A stretch of DNA of 9,899 nt from Bacillota bacterium (lineage in GTDB: Bacteria; Bacillota; Clostridia; Christensenellales; CAG-138), in contig JAEEYN010000213.1 in NCBI GenBank assembly GCA_016288175.1, positions 1 to 9,899 on the forward strand, written 5' to 3'. Made by a program: the position numbers and the translations under genes. Of this stretch, positions 1 to 9,899 are shown one piece after another. The notes beneath the pieces were generated by a model. It searched no databases and was not told where the DNA came from. It was given only the letters and a program-made list of their open reading frames with translations. How positions within the stretch are numbered: the stretch's first letter is position 1; the number at the start of each line of letters is the position of its first letter.

Positions 1-239
1 ACGTGAGCGTAGTGACGCTTGTCGGTCTCATACTCAACGTGAGCGGTGTTGATCGTTATACCACGGGCTTTCTCTTCGGGAGCCTTGTCGATCTCATCGT
101 AACGCATAGCAGCGGCATGACCCTGCTGGGACAGCGCCATGGTGATAGCGGCGGTGAGGGTGGTCTTACCGTGGTCAACGTGACCAATGGTGCCGATGTT
201 GACATGGGGTTTAGTTCTTTCGAACTTCTGCTTTGCCAT
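1..239 (-). CDS. tuf: Elongation factor Tu, N-terminal part (runs off the left edge)
   Basis: EF-Tu is the GTPase that carries aminoacyl-tRNA to the ribosomal A site in the cytoplasm. Only 79 complete codons are in the window. The protein starts MAKQKFERTKPHVNIGTIGH, with the P-loop GHVDHGKT at residues 19-26 and the switch I stretch RGITINTAHVEYET near residues 59-72, all canonical. The ATG at 237-239 is supported by the EF-Tu N-terminus and by a perfect AGGAGGA (247-253) 7 nt upstream. The gene lies 138 nt downstream of fusA and has its own near-consensus promoter (289-317), giving a leader of about 45 nt. It can therefore be expressed independently of rpsL-rpsG-fusA. Nothing is unusual in the visible part. 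Whether a second tuf copy exists elsewhere cannot be judged from here. Confidence 0.98.
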   Translation of the reverse strand, partial: MAKQKFERTKPHVNIGTIGHVDHGKTTLTAAITMALSQQGHAAAMRYDEIDKAPEEKARGITINTAHVEYETDKRHYAH

Positions 240-288
240 TGTTAATTCCTCCTAATGGGTTTATGGTGTAATTTTAATTTACTTGCGT

Positions 289-317
289 ATTATACCCTAA
301 ACGGATCGATTTTTCAA
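289..317 (-). promoter_or_regulatory. Sigma-70-type promoter of tuf
   Basis: The minus strand carries a -35 box TTGAAA (317-312), a 17-bp spacer (311-295) and a perfect -10 box TATAAT (294-289). The start is expected near 284-281. The sequence after the -10 box reads ACGCAAGT, and the rpsL promoter has the same ACGCA there. It lies in the fusA-tuf gap and would drive tuf alone, adding to readthrough from the str operon. Assignment is by consensus match only. Confidence 0.88.
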
Positions 318-336
318 TCCCGCAAAGGGGCTGTAT

Positions 337-374
337 CACCGTTTTTTTCTTGAAATTACGCGAAAAAAGCGGTG
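337..374 (-). other. Inverted repeat just after the fusA stop codon
   Basis: On the minus strand CACCGCTTTTTTC (374-362) and GAAAAAAACGGTG (349-337) form 12 pairs with one internal C-A mismatch around a 12-nt loop. It begins right after tandem stop codons TAG TAA (380-375) of fusA. No T-tract follows the 3' arm on either strand; the T-run is inside the 5' arm. It is therefore not a textbook intrinsic terminator. It could act as a weak terminator, an RNA 3'-end stabiliser or a processing site between fusA and tuf. The repeat is seen directly; its function is open. Confidence 0.6.
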
Positions 375-377
375 TTA

Positions 378-2456
378 CTAATATATAATGCCGAGAATTT
401 TGTCCACAAGGTTCTTGGCGACCTCTTCATAGTGGTCGAACTGCATCGTGAAGCTTCCGCGGCCCTGAGTCCTCGAGCGGAGGTCGGTCGCGTAGCCGAA
501 CATTTCGCTGAGGGGGCAGAGCGCGTTGATGCACTGCTGGCCGCCGGAGCGGACTTCGACGCCGGAAAGCTGACCGCGGCGGGACGTGATGTTGCCCATG
601 ACGTCGCCGAGGTATTCGTCCGGAACGACGATCTCGCACTTCATGAACGGCTCGAGCAGGACGCTGCCGCCCTTCTCGCTTGCGTCGCGCATGGCGAGGC
701 TGCCCGCGATCTTATAGGCAAGCTCCGTGGAGTCGAGTTCGTTGACCTGGCATTCGAGAAGCGCCGCGGAAAAGTCCACGACCTCGTATCCGCCGAGCGC
801 TCCGCTGCGCGAAGCCTCGCGGATGCCCTGCTCCACGGCGGCGACGTATTCCTTCGGAACCGAGGGATCGCTCACGCGGTTCTCGAAGCGGAAGCCGCTG
901 CCCGGTTCGCCGGGAGCGAACTCGACGACGCAGTGCCCGAACATACCCTTGCCGTTCGCGTTCTGGCGGCTGTAGGTGCCGACGGTCGTGACGGTCTTGG
1001 TGATGCTCTCGCGGTAAGCCACCTGGGGCTTGCCGACGCGGCACTCGACCTTGAATTCGCGGATCAGGCGGTCAACGATGATGTCAAGGTGCAGTTCTCC
1101 CATGCCGGCGATGATGGTCTGGCCCGTTTCCGCATCCGCATAGGTGCGGAAGGTGGGATCCTCCTCGGAAAGCTTCGCAAGAGACTGCGCAAGCTTTTCC
1201 TGGCCGGCCTTGGTTTTGGACTCGATAGCGATGCGGATGACGGGCTCCGGGAAATCCATGGATTCCATAAGGAGCTGACGGCCCTCGCTGCAGAGGGTCT
1301 CGCCGGTAACGGTCTCACGAAGGCCGACGAAGGCGGCGATATCGCCCGCATAGACCTCTTCGACCTCGGTGCGGCTGTTCGCATGCATAAGAAGCAGCTT
1401 TGTAACGCGTTCCCGCTTGGCCTTGTTGCAGTTGAAAACAACGGAGCCGACCTTCAGGGTTCCGGAATAGATCCTGCAGAACGCGAGCTTGCCGACGAAG
1501 GGATCGGTAACGATCTTGAAGGCAAGCGCCGCGAACGGCTCGGAATCATCCGCATGGACGGTGACGGTCTTCTTGCCGTCCCTGCTCGGCGCTTCCACCG
1601 GGGGAATGTCGAGCGGGCTCGGAAGATAATCGACGATCGCGTCGAGAAGGGGCTGAACGCCCTTGTTGCGGTAGGAAGAACCGCAGCAGACGGGAACGGC
1701 GCGGTTATTGACCGTTGCGGAACGGATACACTGCTTCAGAAGCGCTTCCGGCACTTCCTCACCGGAAAGATAGAGCTCCATCAGCTCGTCGCTTTCATCG
1801 GAAACGGCTTCGATGAGGATATTGCGGAATTCCTCCGCTTCGTCCTGCATTTCCGCCGGGATGGGCTCGATACGGATATCGGTGCCCTCTTCGTCGTAAT
1901 AAACCTCCGCGCACATGCGGACGAGGTCTACGATCCCGCGGAAAGTATTCTCCGCGCCGATGGGAAGCTGCAGCGCAACGGGATTTGCCCCGAGGCGCTC
2001 GCGCATCATTTTCATGACGTTGTGGAAATCCGCCCCGACGATGTCCATCTTGTTGACATACGCGATGCGGGGAACGGAATACCTTTCCGCCTGACGCCAA
2101 ACGGTCTCGCTCTGGGATTCAACGCCGCCTTTCGCGCAGAACACCGCGACCGCGCCGTCGAGCACGCGGAGGCTGCGCTCTACCTCAACGGTAAAGTCGA
2201 CATGGCCCGGCGTGTCGATGATGTTGATGCGATGCTCCCGCCAGTAGGCGGTCGTTGCTGCGGAGGTTATGGTGATGCCGCGCTCGCGCTCCTGATCCAT
2301 GTAATCCATGGTGGCAGCGCCTTCGTGGACCTCGCCGATGCGGTGGATCTTGCCCGTATAGAACAGGATGCGCTCCGTCGTCGTGGTTTTGCCGGCGTCG
2401 ATATGCGCCATGATCCCGATATTGCGGGTCTTTTCAAGCGATGTTTGCCTTGGCAT
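378..2456 (-). CDS. fusA: Elongation factor G (translocase), 692 aa, with an unusual domain IV tip
   Basis: EF-G is the ribosomal translocase GTPase; it also works in ribosome recycling. The length is normal for the family. The G domain is canonical: P-loop AHIDAGKT (17-24), switch I RGITIT near 59-64, DTPGH (81-85), NKMD (135-138) and CGSSYRNKG near 260. The C-terminus has the conserved PLSEMFGYAT and FDHYEEV stretches. Domain IV differs from the usual form. Loop I reads RQNANGKGMFGH (N499-H508) in place of RQ-SGGRGQYGH, one residue longer. Loop II reads QVNELDSTE in place of SYHDVDSSE, so Asn572 replaces the tip histidine (His583 in E. coli). The ATG at 2454-2456 has AAGGAGG (2464-2470) 7 nt upstream. 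The gene is third in rpsL-rpsG-fusA, 96 nt after rpsG. Its position and intact G domain argue that it is the main EF-G, although a divergent paralogue cannot be excluded. Confidence 0.97.
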   Translation of the reverse strand: MPRQTSLEKTRNIGIMAHIDAGKTTTTERILFYTGKIHRIGEVHEGAATMDYMDQERERGITITSAATTAYWREHRINIIDTPGHVDFTVEVERSLRVLDGAVAVFCAKGGVESQSETVWRQAERYSVPRIAYVNKMDIVGADFHNVMKMMRERLGANPVALQLPIGAENTFRGIVDLVRMCAEVYYDEEGTDIRIEPIPAEMQDEAEEFRNILIEAVSDESDELMELYLSGEEVPEALLKQCIRSATVNNRAVPVCCGSSYRNKGVQPLLDAIVDYLPSPLDIPPVEAPSRDGKKTVTVHADDSEPFAALAFKIVTDPFVGKLAFCRIYSGTLKVGSVVFNCNKAKRERVTKLLLMHANSRTEVEEVYAGDIAAFVGLRETVTGETLCSEGRQLLMESMDFPEPVIRIAIESKTKAGQEKLAQSLAKLSEEDPTFRTYADAETGQTIIAGMGELHLDIIVDRLIREFKVECRVGKPQVAYRESITKTVTTVGTYSRQNANGKGMFGHCVVEFAPGEPGSGFRFENRVSDPSVPKEYVAAVEQGIREASRSGALGGYEVVDFSAALLECQVNELDSTELAYKIAGSLAMRDASEKGGSVLLEPFMKCEIVVPDEYLGDVMGNITSRRGQLSGVEVRSGGQQCINALCPLSEMFGYATDLRSRTQGRGSFTMQFDHYEEVAKNLVDKILGIIY

Positions 2457-2481
2457 GACCGAACCTCCTTTCCCTCGTTTT

Positions 2482-2529
2482 AACTGTGTTCAGTTTATGC
2501 GGCATTCCCGGATAATAACCGGACGCCGC
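2482..2529 (-). other. Two adjacent hairpins in the rpsG-fusA gap
   Basis: The 96-nt gap between rpsG and fusA holds two inverted repeats on the transcribed strand. The first has outer arms GCGGC (2529-2525) and GCCGC (2503-2499) and an inner CCGG/CCGG pair separated by TTATTAT. The second is AACTG (2495-2491) and CAGTT (2486-2482) around the tetraloop AACA. Neither is followed by a T-tract, so termination is unlikely. The second ends 12 nt before the fusA Shine-Dalgarno. They could be RNA processing or translational control elements. In E. coli S7 represses its own operon by binding the rpsL-rpsG gap, so a relocated S7 site is possible but unproven. Confidence 0.5.
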
Positions 2530-2552
2530 GGAAAAACGAACGTTGGTCTTGA

Positions 2553-3023
2553 TCAGAACCTGAAGTGCGCAAACGCCTTGTTTGCCTCAGCCATCTTATG
2601 GACATCCTCTTTCTTCTTGAAAGCGGAGCCCTGCTGGTTGCAGGCATCCATGATCTCGGCTGCAAGCCTCTCCTGCATGGTGCGCTCGCTCCTGCTGCGG
2701 GAGTACATAACGAGCCAGCGGAGACCGAGAGTCTGGCGGCGATCTGCGCGGATCTCGATGGGCACCTGATAGGTGGAACCACCGACGCGGCGGGCCTTGA
2801 CCTCGAGGACGGGCATGACATTATTCATGGCCTCCTGGAAAACTTCCAGAGGTTCACGGCCGGTCTTTTCGCGGATGATATCGAAGGCGCCGTAGCAGGC
2901 TTTCTGAGCCGTGCCGCGTTTGCCGTCGAGCATTACCTGGTTGATGAGCTTGGTGACGAGCTTGCCGCCATAGATAGGATCATCAAGAACTTCCCTCTTG
3001 GGGACATTACCTCTCCTGGGCAT
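2553..3023 (-). CDS. rpsG: 30S ribosomal protein S7
   Basis: S7 is a primary 16S rRNA-binding protein that nucleates the 30S head and lines the E site. The 156-aa length is the usual one. It starts MPRRGNVPKREVLDDPIYGG and contains the conserved VGGSTYQVPIEI and RRQTLGLRWLV stretches (about 86-108). It ends in the expected basic, helical AEANKAFAHFRF. The ATG at 3021-3023 is preceded by AAGGAGGT (3029-3036) at a 5-nt spacing. That site overlaps the rpsL stop codon, so S7 translation is probably coupled to S12 translation. The stop is TGA. The gene is second in rpsL-rpsG-fusA. No truncation or odd residues were noticed. Confidence 0.98.
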   Translation of the reverse strand: MPRRGNVPKREVLDDPIYGGKLVTKLINQVMLDGKRGTAQKACYGAFDIIREKTGREPLEVFQEAMNNVMPVLEVKARRVGGSTYQVPIEIRADRRQTLGLRWLVMYSRSRSERTMQERLAAEIMDACNQQGSAFKKKEDVHKMAEANKAFAHFRF

Positions 3024-3028
3024 AGGTT

Positions 3029-3037
3029 ACCTCCTTA
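3029..3037 (-). promoter_or_regulatory. rpsG Shine-Dalgarno overlapping the rpsL stop codon
   Basis: The minus strand reads AAATAAGGAGGTAACC before the rpsG ATG. The rpsL stop TAA (3037-3035) shares two bases with the AAGGAGGT element (3036-3029). The full rpsL-rpsG gap is only 11 nt. A ribosome ending on rpsL would cover or sit beside this site, which favours termination-reinitiation coupling of S12 and S7. The overlap is seen; the coupling is inferred. Confidence 0.85.
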
Positions 3038-3409
3038 TTTCTTGGGACGCTTCGCGCCATAACGGCTGCGAGCCTGCATACGCTTTGCAACGCCTGCGGT
3101 ATCGAGAGCACCGCGGATGATGTGGTAGCGTACACCGGGGAGATCCTTGACCCTGCCGCCCCTGATGAGGACGACGGAGTGTTCCTGCAGATTATGGCCG
3201 ATGCCGGGGATGTAAGCGGTACCCTCGAGACCGTCGGTTAGGCGGATACGGGCGATCTTACGAAGCGCGGAGTTCGGCTTTTTGGGAGTCAGCGTACGGA
3301 CTGCCGTGCAGACGCCGCGACGCTGGGGACACTGCTTCAGAATCGGGGAATTGGATTTGTACTCAACCTTTTCCCTGCTCTTTCTGACCAGCTGGTTAAT
3401 AGTGGGCAT
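3035..3409 (-). CDS. rpsL: 30S ribosomal protein S12
   Basis: S12 sits at the 30S decoding centre and controls tRNA selection accuracy. The 124-aa length equals that of E. coli S12. The decoding loops are intact: TPKKPNSALRK (41-51) and GGRVKDLPGVRYH (84-96). The lysines whose mutation gives streptomycin resistance (K43/K44 and K88, counting Met) are wild type, and D89, the residue that is methylthiolated in E. coli, is present. The ATG at 3407-3409 has TAAGGAGA (3417-3424) with about 8 nt between the AAGGAG core and the start. It is the first gene of the str group, behind a leader of about 115 nt and the promoter at 3532-3560. Confidence 0.98.
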   Translation of the reverse strand: MPTINQLVRKSREKVEYKSNSPILKQCPQRRGVCTAVRTLTPKKPNSALRKIARIRLTDGLEGTAYIPGIGHNLQEHSVVLIRGGRVKDLPGVRYHIIRGALDTAGVAKRMQARSRYGAKRPKK

Positions 3410-3453
3410 GAAAGTTTCTCCTTAGAAAAAGATTATGTTTTTTATATAAAGAA

Positions 3454-3480
3454 AACCCCTTGCAACCCCTTGGAAGGAGT
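3454..3480 (-). repeat. Tandem 9-nt repeat and anti-Shine-Dalgarno-like stretch in the rpsL leader
   Basis: The leader contains CAAGGGGTT twice (3472-3464 and 3462-3454), a 10-nt period. Just before it is ACTCCTT (3480-3474). CTCCTT is exactly complementary to the rpsL Shine-Dalgarno AAGGAG (3423-3418). ACTCCTT can also pair with the second repeat copy AAGGGGT (3461-3455) using one G-U pair and a 12-nt loop. The two pairings exclude each other, so a translational switch is conceivable. The stems are short and this remains speculative. Confidence 0.5.
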
Positions 3481-3491
3481 ATTTTCCATAC

Positions 3492-3530
3492 AAAAACGCA
3501 CAGTGAGCTATTTTAAAAGCACACTATGCG
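3492..3530 (-). promoter_or_regulatory. Dyad with T-tract spanning the predicted rpsL operon start site
   Basis: On the minus strand CGCATAGTG (3530-3522) pairs with CACTGTGCG (3505-3497) over nine positions (eight Watson-Crick, one G-U), and TTTTT (3496-3492) follows. The loop has further partial complementarity (GCTTTT/AAAATAGC). The 5' arm begins 2 nt after the -10 box. RNA made from the local promoter, starting near 3527-3525, would lack the first bases of the arm, while RNA reading through from upstream would contain all of it. It could thus be a terminator for readthrough RNA, an attenuator, or an operator for a DNA-binding protein. Confidence 0.65.
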
Positions 3531-3531
3531 T

Positions 3532-3560
3532 ATAATAGCAGGATTATCAAGTATTGTCAA
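3532..3560 (-). promoter_or_regulatory. Sigma-70-type promoter of rpsL-rpsG-fusA
   Basis: The minus strand has a perfect -35 TTGACA (3560-3555), a 17-bp spacer (3554-3538) and -10 TATTAT (3537-3532). An extended -10 TGC (3540-3538) precedes the -10 box. The start is expected near 3525. The region upstream is AT-rich (AATATTTTTC at 3590-3581; CAAATATAC abutting the -35), which would suit an UP element. ACGCA after the -10 box matches the tuf promoter. The -35 lies inside a tandem ACTTGAYAAT repeat (3562-3543). Confidence 0.9.
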
Positions 3561-3612
3561 GTATATTTGATGTATTGCGCGAAAAATATTGCTTACAAAG
3601 CGGGTATATTTG
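3561..3612 (-). repeat. Direct repeat CAAATATAC upstream of the rpsL promoter
   Basis: CAAATATAC occurs at 3612-3604 and at 3569-3561 on the minus strand, 43 bp apart, close to four helical turns. The second copy directly abuts the -35 box. It could be a pair of binding sites for an activator or a chance AT-rich repeat. Nothing else in the stretch 3561-3630 looks like a gene. A weak CAAAGC/GCTTTG inverted repeat (3620-3615 and 3601-3596) lies between the copies. Confidence 0.4.
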
Positions 3613-3632
3613 TTGCTTTGCTTTTGCCGAGC

Positions 3633-3650
3633 CCGCCTTTCGGCCGGCGG
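3633..3650 (-). other. Small GC-rich hairpin after the terminator of the unknown gene
   Basis: CCGCC (3650-3646) and GGCGG (3637-3633) can pair around an 8-nt loop on the minus strand, immediately after the T-rich tail of the terminator at 3655-3678. No T-tract follows, so it is not a second intrinsic terminator by sequence. It may be a remnant or a 3'-end stabiliser. Confidence 0.35.
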
Positions 3651-3654
3651 AAAG

Positions 3655-3678
3655 AAAAAGCCGCGCCGAAAGCGCGGC
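3655..3678 (-). terminator. Intrinsic terminator of the cysteine-rich membrane-protein gene
   Basis: A perfect 7-bp stem GCCGCGC (3678-3672) / GCGCGGC (3666-3660) closes a TTTCG loop and is followed by TTTTT (3659-3655), then CTTT. It begins 16 nt after the TGA stop of the upstream gene. With the promoter at 4579-4607, it marks that gene as a single-gene transcript and separates it from the rpsL operon. Confidence 0.93.
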
Positions 3679-3694
3679 CGATGTCGCTTCGGGA

Positions 3695-4528
3695 TCACTC
3701 CGCGCTTTGTTCTCTTTCTGCTCTTTTGAGCGTGTTCTCGGCAACGAGAGCAACGCCTTCCCTGCCGAAGCCGCGGATCTTTTCAAGGGCCTCCCTCTGG
3801 TTTTCGCCGGTCAGAAGACCGCTGTCGAGCTTCTCCTTCGTGAAGCTGAAGGAGATCATGCCGTCCTTCCTGCCGATCGGGAACCAGCCGTTTTTCACAA
3901 GCTCCAAAAGGGCCGGTATCCGCTTCGCGCGGGTGTTCATGCTCCGCTCGATGCGGCGGCGCAGCATGCGATTCACGATGCAGGCGACGATCACGCCGAT
4001 GCATACGGAGATCAGGAAAACGAGGAACGGGATTATCCTTCCGTAGCGGGTCAGCGGGATGCGGACCGCTTCGAGGGAGGTCGCGACAAGACCGAGCGCC
4101 GCGATCAGCACGCCGATGCCGAGGGGCAGATAATAAAGAAGGTTGAGTTTATGGCGGCAGTCGTCGCAGACTGGGAGCTGAACGGGAATGACCATCGAAG
4201 CGGCGCGCTTGTACCTTCCGTTTTCCTTTTGATCGGCGGGAACGAGCGGATGGATATGCCCCATGTCGAATTGGGCATAGCGCTGCGCTTCTCCGGGCGC
4301 TTCATCCTCACCGGGACGGCAAAGGGCGCATTCCTTCGCGTTCATGATATCTTCAAGCCCGTTTTCCGGAAGCGCTTCGACGACGAAGAAGATATCCTCC
4401 CCCGCCTTGATCTGCTCCTCGGGCTCGAGCTTCGACATGCAGCATTTTTTGCAGCTTTTCTGGTTCAGCAGCGCGCAGTACGGCGAATCGCAAAACGCGC
4501 AGTCGGGATTGTACAAACCTTTTTCCAT
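3695..4528 (-). CDS. Unrecognised cysteine-rich protein with two membrane segments (277 aa)
   Basis: I do not recognise this family. The N-terminal half is rich in cysteines: C10, C13, C18, C26, C29 and C30, then CxxC pairs at C67/C70 and C121/C124. This suggests zinc ribbons or another metal or redox site. Two hydrophobic segments follow, about 129-151 and 165-185, joined by a short loop containing R156, R161 and R164. Basic residues flank both outer ends (RHK at 125-127; RMLRRRIERSM at 187-197), so both termini are probably cytoplasmic. The C-terminal 80 residues are soluble, mixed and charged. The ATG at 4526-4528 has AAAGGA (4537-4542) 8 nt upstream. It has its own promoter and terminator and sits between rpoC and rpsL, where many Firmicutes carry an L7Ae-family protein. 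This one has no L7Ae-like sequence. Codon use resembles its neighbours, so recent transfer is unlikely. A metal- or stress-sensing membrane role is only a guess. Confidence 0.9.
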   Translation of the reverse strand: MEKGLYNPDCAFCDSPYCALLNQKSCKKCCMSKLEPEEQIKAGEDIFFVVEALPENGLEDIMNAKECALCRPGEDEAPGEAQRYAQFDMGHIHPLVPADQKENGRYKRAASMVIPVQLPVCDDCRHKLNLLYYLPLGIGVLIAALGLVATSLEAVRIPLTRYGRIIPFLVFLISVCIGVIVACIVNRMLRRRIERSMNTRAKRIPALLELVKNGWFPIGRKDGMISFSFTKEKLDSGLLTGENQREALEKIRGFGREGVALVAENTLKRAEREQSAE

Positions 4529-4578
4529 TGCCGGGATCCTTTCTCTTTTCGGTCAAGACCGCCTTTTGGCACATCTAT

Positions 4579-4607
4579 ATTTTACCCTTATTCGCCGTCA
4601 CCGTCAA
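4579..4607 (-). promoter_or_regulatory. Sigma-70-type promoter of the cysteine-rich membrane-protein gene
   Basis: The minus strand has -35 TTGACG (4607-4602), a 17-bp spacer (4601-4585) and -10 TAAAAT (4584-4579). The start is expected near 4572, giving a leader of about 45 nt. It lies downstream of the rpoC terminator, so the gene should be transcribed apart from rpoBC. The bases after the -10 box (ATAGATG) differ from the ACGCA shared by the rpsL and tuf promoters. Confidence 0.82.
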
Positions 4608-4658
4608 GGAAGGAAGCGAGATTTTTGCCCCGATTTTTTATTTTTGTTTTGCAACCCT

Positions 4659-4677
4659 AAAGCGGCAGAAAGCGGCA
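4659..4677 (-). repeat. Tandem TGCCGCTTT repeat after the rpoC terminator
   Basis: TGCCGCTTT occurs at 4677-4669 and again at 4667-4659, a 10-nt period, directly behind the T-tract of the rpoC terminator. The rest of the 209-nt rpoC-to-unknown-gene gap holds only the terminator and the promoter at 4579-4607. The function of the repeat is unknown. Confidence 0.45.
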
Positions 4678-4678
4678 C

Positions 4679-4711
4679 AAAAAAACCGGCCCGACTTTTC
4701 GGTCGGGTCGG
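4679..4711 (-). terminator. Intrinsic terminator of rpoBC
   Basis: The stem is CCG-A-CCCGAC (4711-4702) against GTCGGG-C-CGG (4695-4686): nine pairs with one A-C mismatch, loop CGAAAA. Seven T residues follow (4685-4679). It starts 26 nt after the rpoC TAA. It should end rpoBC transcription before the next gene and its own promoter. Confidence 0.95.
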
Positions 4712-4737
4712 ATGAACGCTTTTATTCGGTTCGGGGA

Positions 4738-8667
<3,930 letters not shown>

Positions 8668-8687
8668 ATCCTATCTCCCTTCCGGCA

Positions 8688-9899
<1,212 letters not shown>

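Noticed and set aside
372..2483. 703-codon open frame on the plus strand opposite fusA
   Set aside because: It is the same codon-register shadow effect opposite a canonical EF-G; it has no recognisable domain.
3035..3409. Streptomycin-resistance mutation in S12
   Set aside because: The lysines at 43, 44 and 88 and the flanking proline and glycine are wild type.
3596..3620. CAAAGC/GCTTTG inverted repeat as a second terminator for the unknown gene
   Set aside because: It has only six pairs, a 13-nt loop and a T-run several bases away, while a much stronger terminator already lies at 3655-3678.
3554..4660. 368-codon open frame on the plus strand opposite the unknown membrane-protein gene
   Set aside because: It is in codon register with the minus-strand gene. 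The minus-strand gene has a promoter, Shine-Dalgarno, terminator and structured cysteine pattern, so the plus-strand frame is the shadow.

Overview
The window is a chromosomal housekeeping locus from a bacterium. It holds the 3' end of rpoB, complete rpoC, an unrecognised cysteine-rich membrane-protein gene, complete rpsL, rpsG and fusA, and the 5' end of tuf. All seven genes lie on the minus strand, so they are read from the right end (9899) to the left (1). The gene order, strong AGGAGG-type ribosome binding sites, an RpoB with a long acidic C-terminal tail, and an RpoC without the enterobacterial insertion after its trigger loop all suggest Bacillota (Firmicutes), probably class Clostridia. 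Coding regions are GC-rich at third positions while the intergenic gaps are AT-rich, which would fit an uncultured-type gut Clostridia. The rank below class is a guess.

Region by region, in reading order. rpoB (8688-9899, N-terminus outside the window) and rpoC (4738-8667) are 20 nt apart and end at a strong intrinsic terminator (4679-4711). A gene of unknown function follows (3695-4528; 277 aa; ten N-terminal cysteines outside the membrane and two membrane segments). It has its own sigma-70-type promoter (4579-4607) and its own terminator (3655-3678), so it looks monocistronic. The str group rpsL-rpsG-fusA (3409 to 378) starts from a near-consensus promoter (3532-3560). That promoter has an inverted repeat with a T-tract lying across its start site, and a leader of about 115 nt. 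tuf (1-239, C-terminus outside the window) has another near-consensus promoter (289-317) in the fusA-tuf gap. The three promoters all have 17-bp spacers, and the rpsL and tuf promoters share the sequence just after the -10 box.

The genes supply the two large catalytic subunits of RNA polymerase and the translation machinery (S12, S7, EF-G, EF-Tu). The most interesting points lie within these conserved proteins. The RNA polymerase appears enlarged by three insertions relative to Bacillus subtilis, as I remember that sequence: about 38 aa in RpoB, about 73 aa in RpoC after the catalytic region, and a 56-aa tandem module duplication in the second zinc region of RpoC. The str-operon EF-G has Asn in place of the near-invariant His at the tip of domain IV, plus an altered, one-residue-longer loop I. 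The unknown gene occupies the rpoC-rpsL position where many Firmicutes carry an L7Ae-family protein. I see no mobile element, CRISPR array, tRNA or rRNA, and no plausible plus-strand gene.
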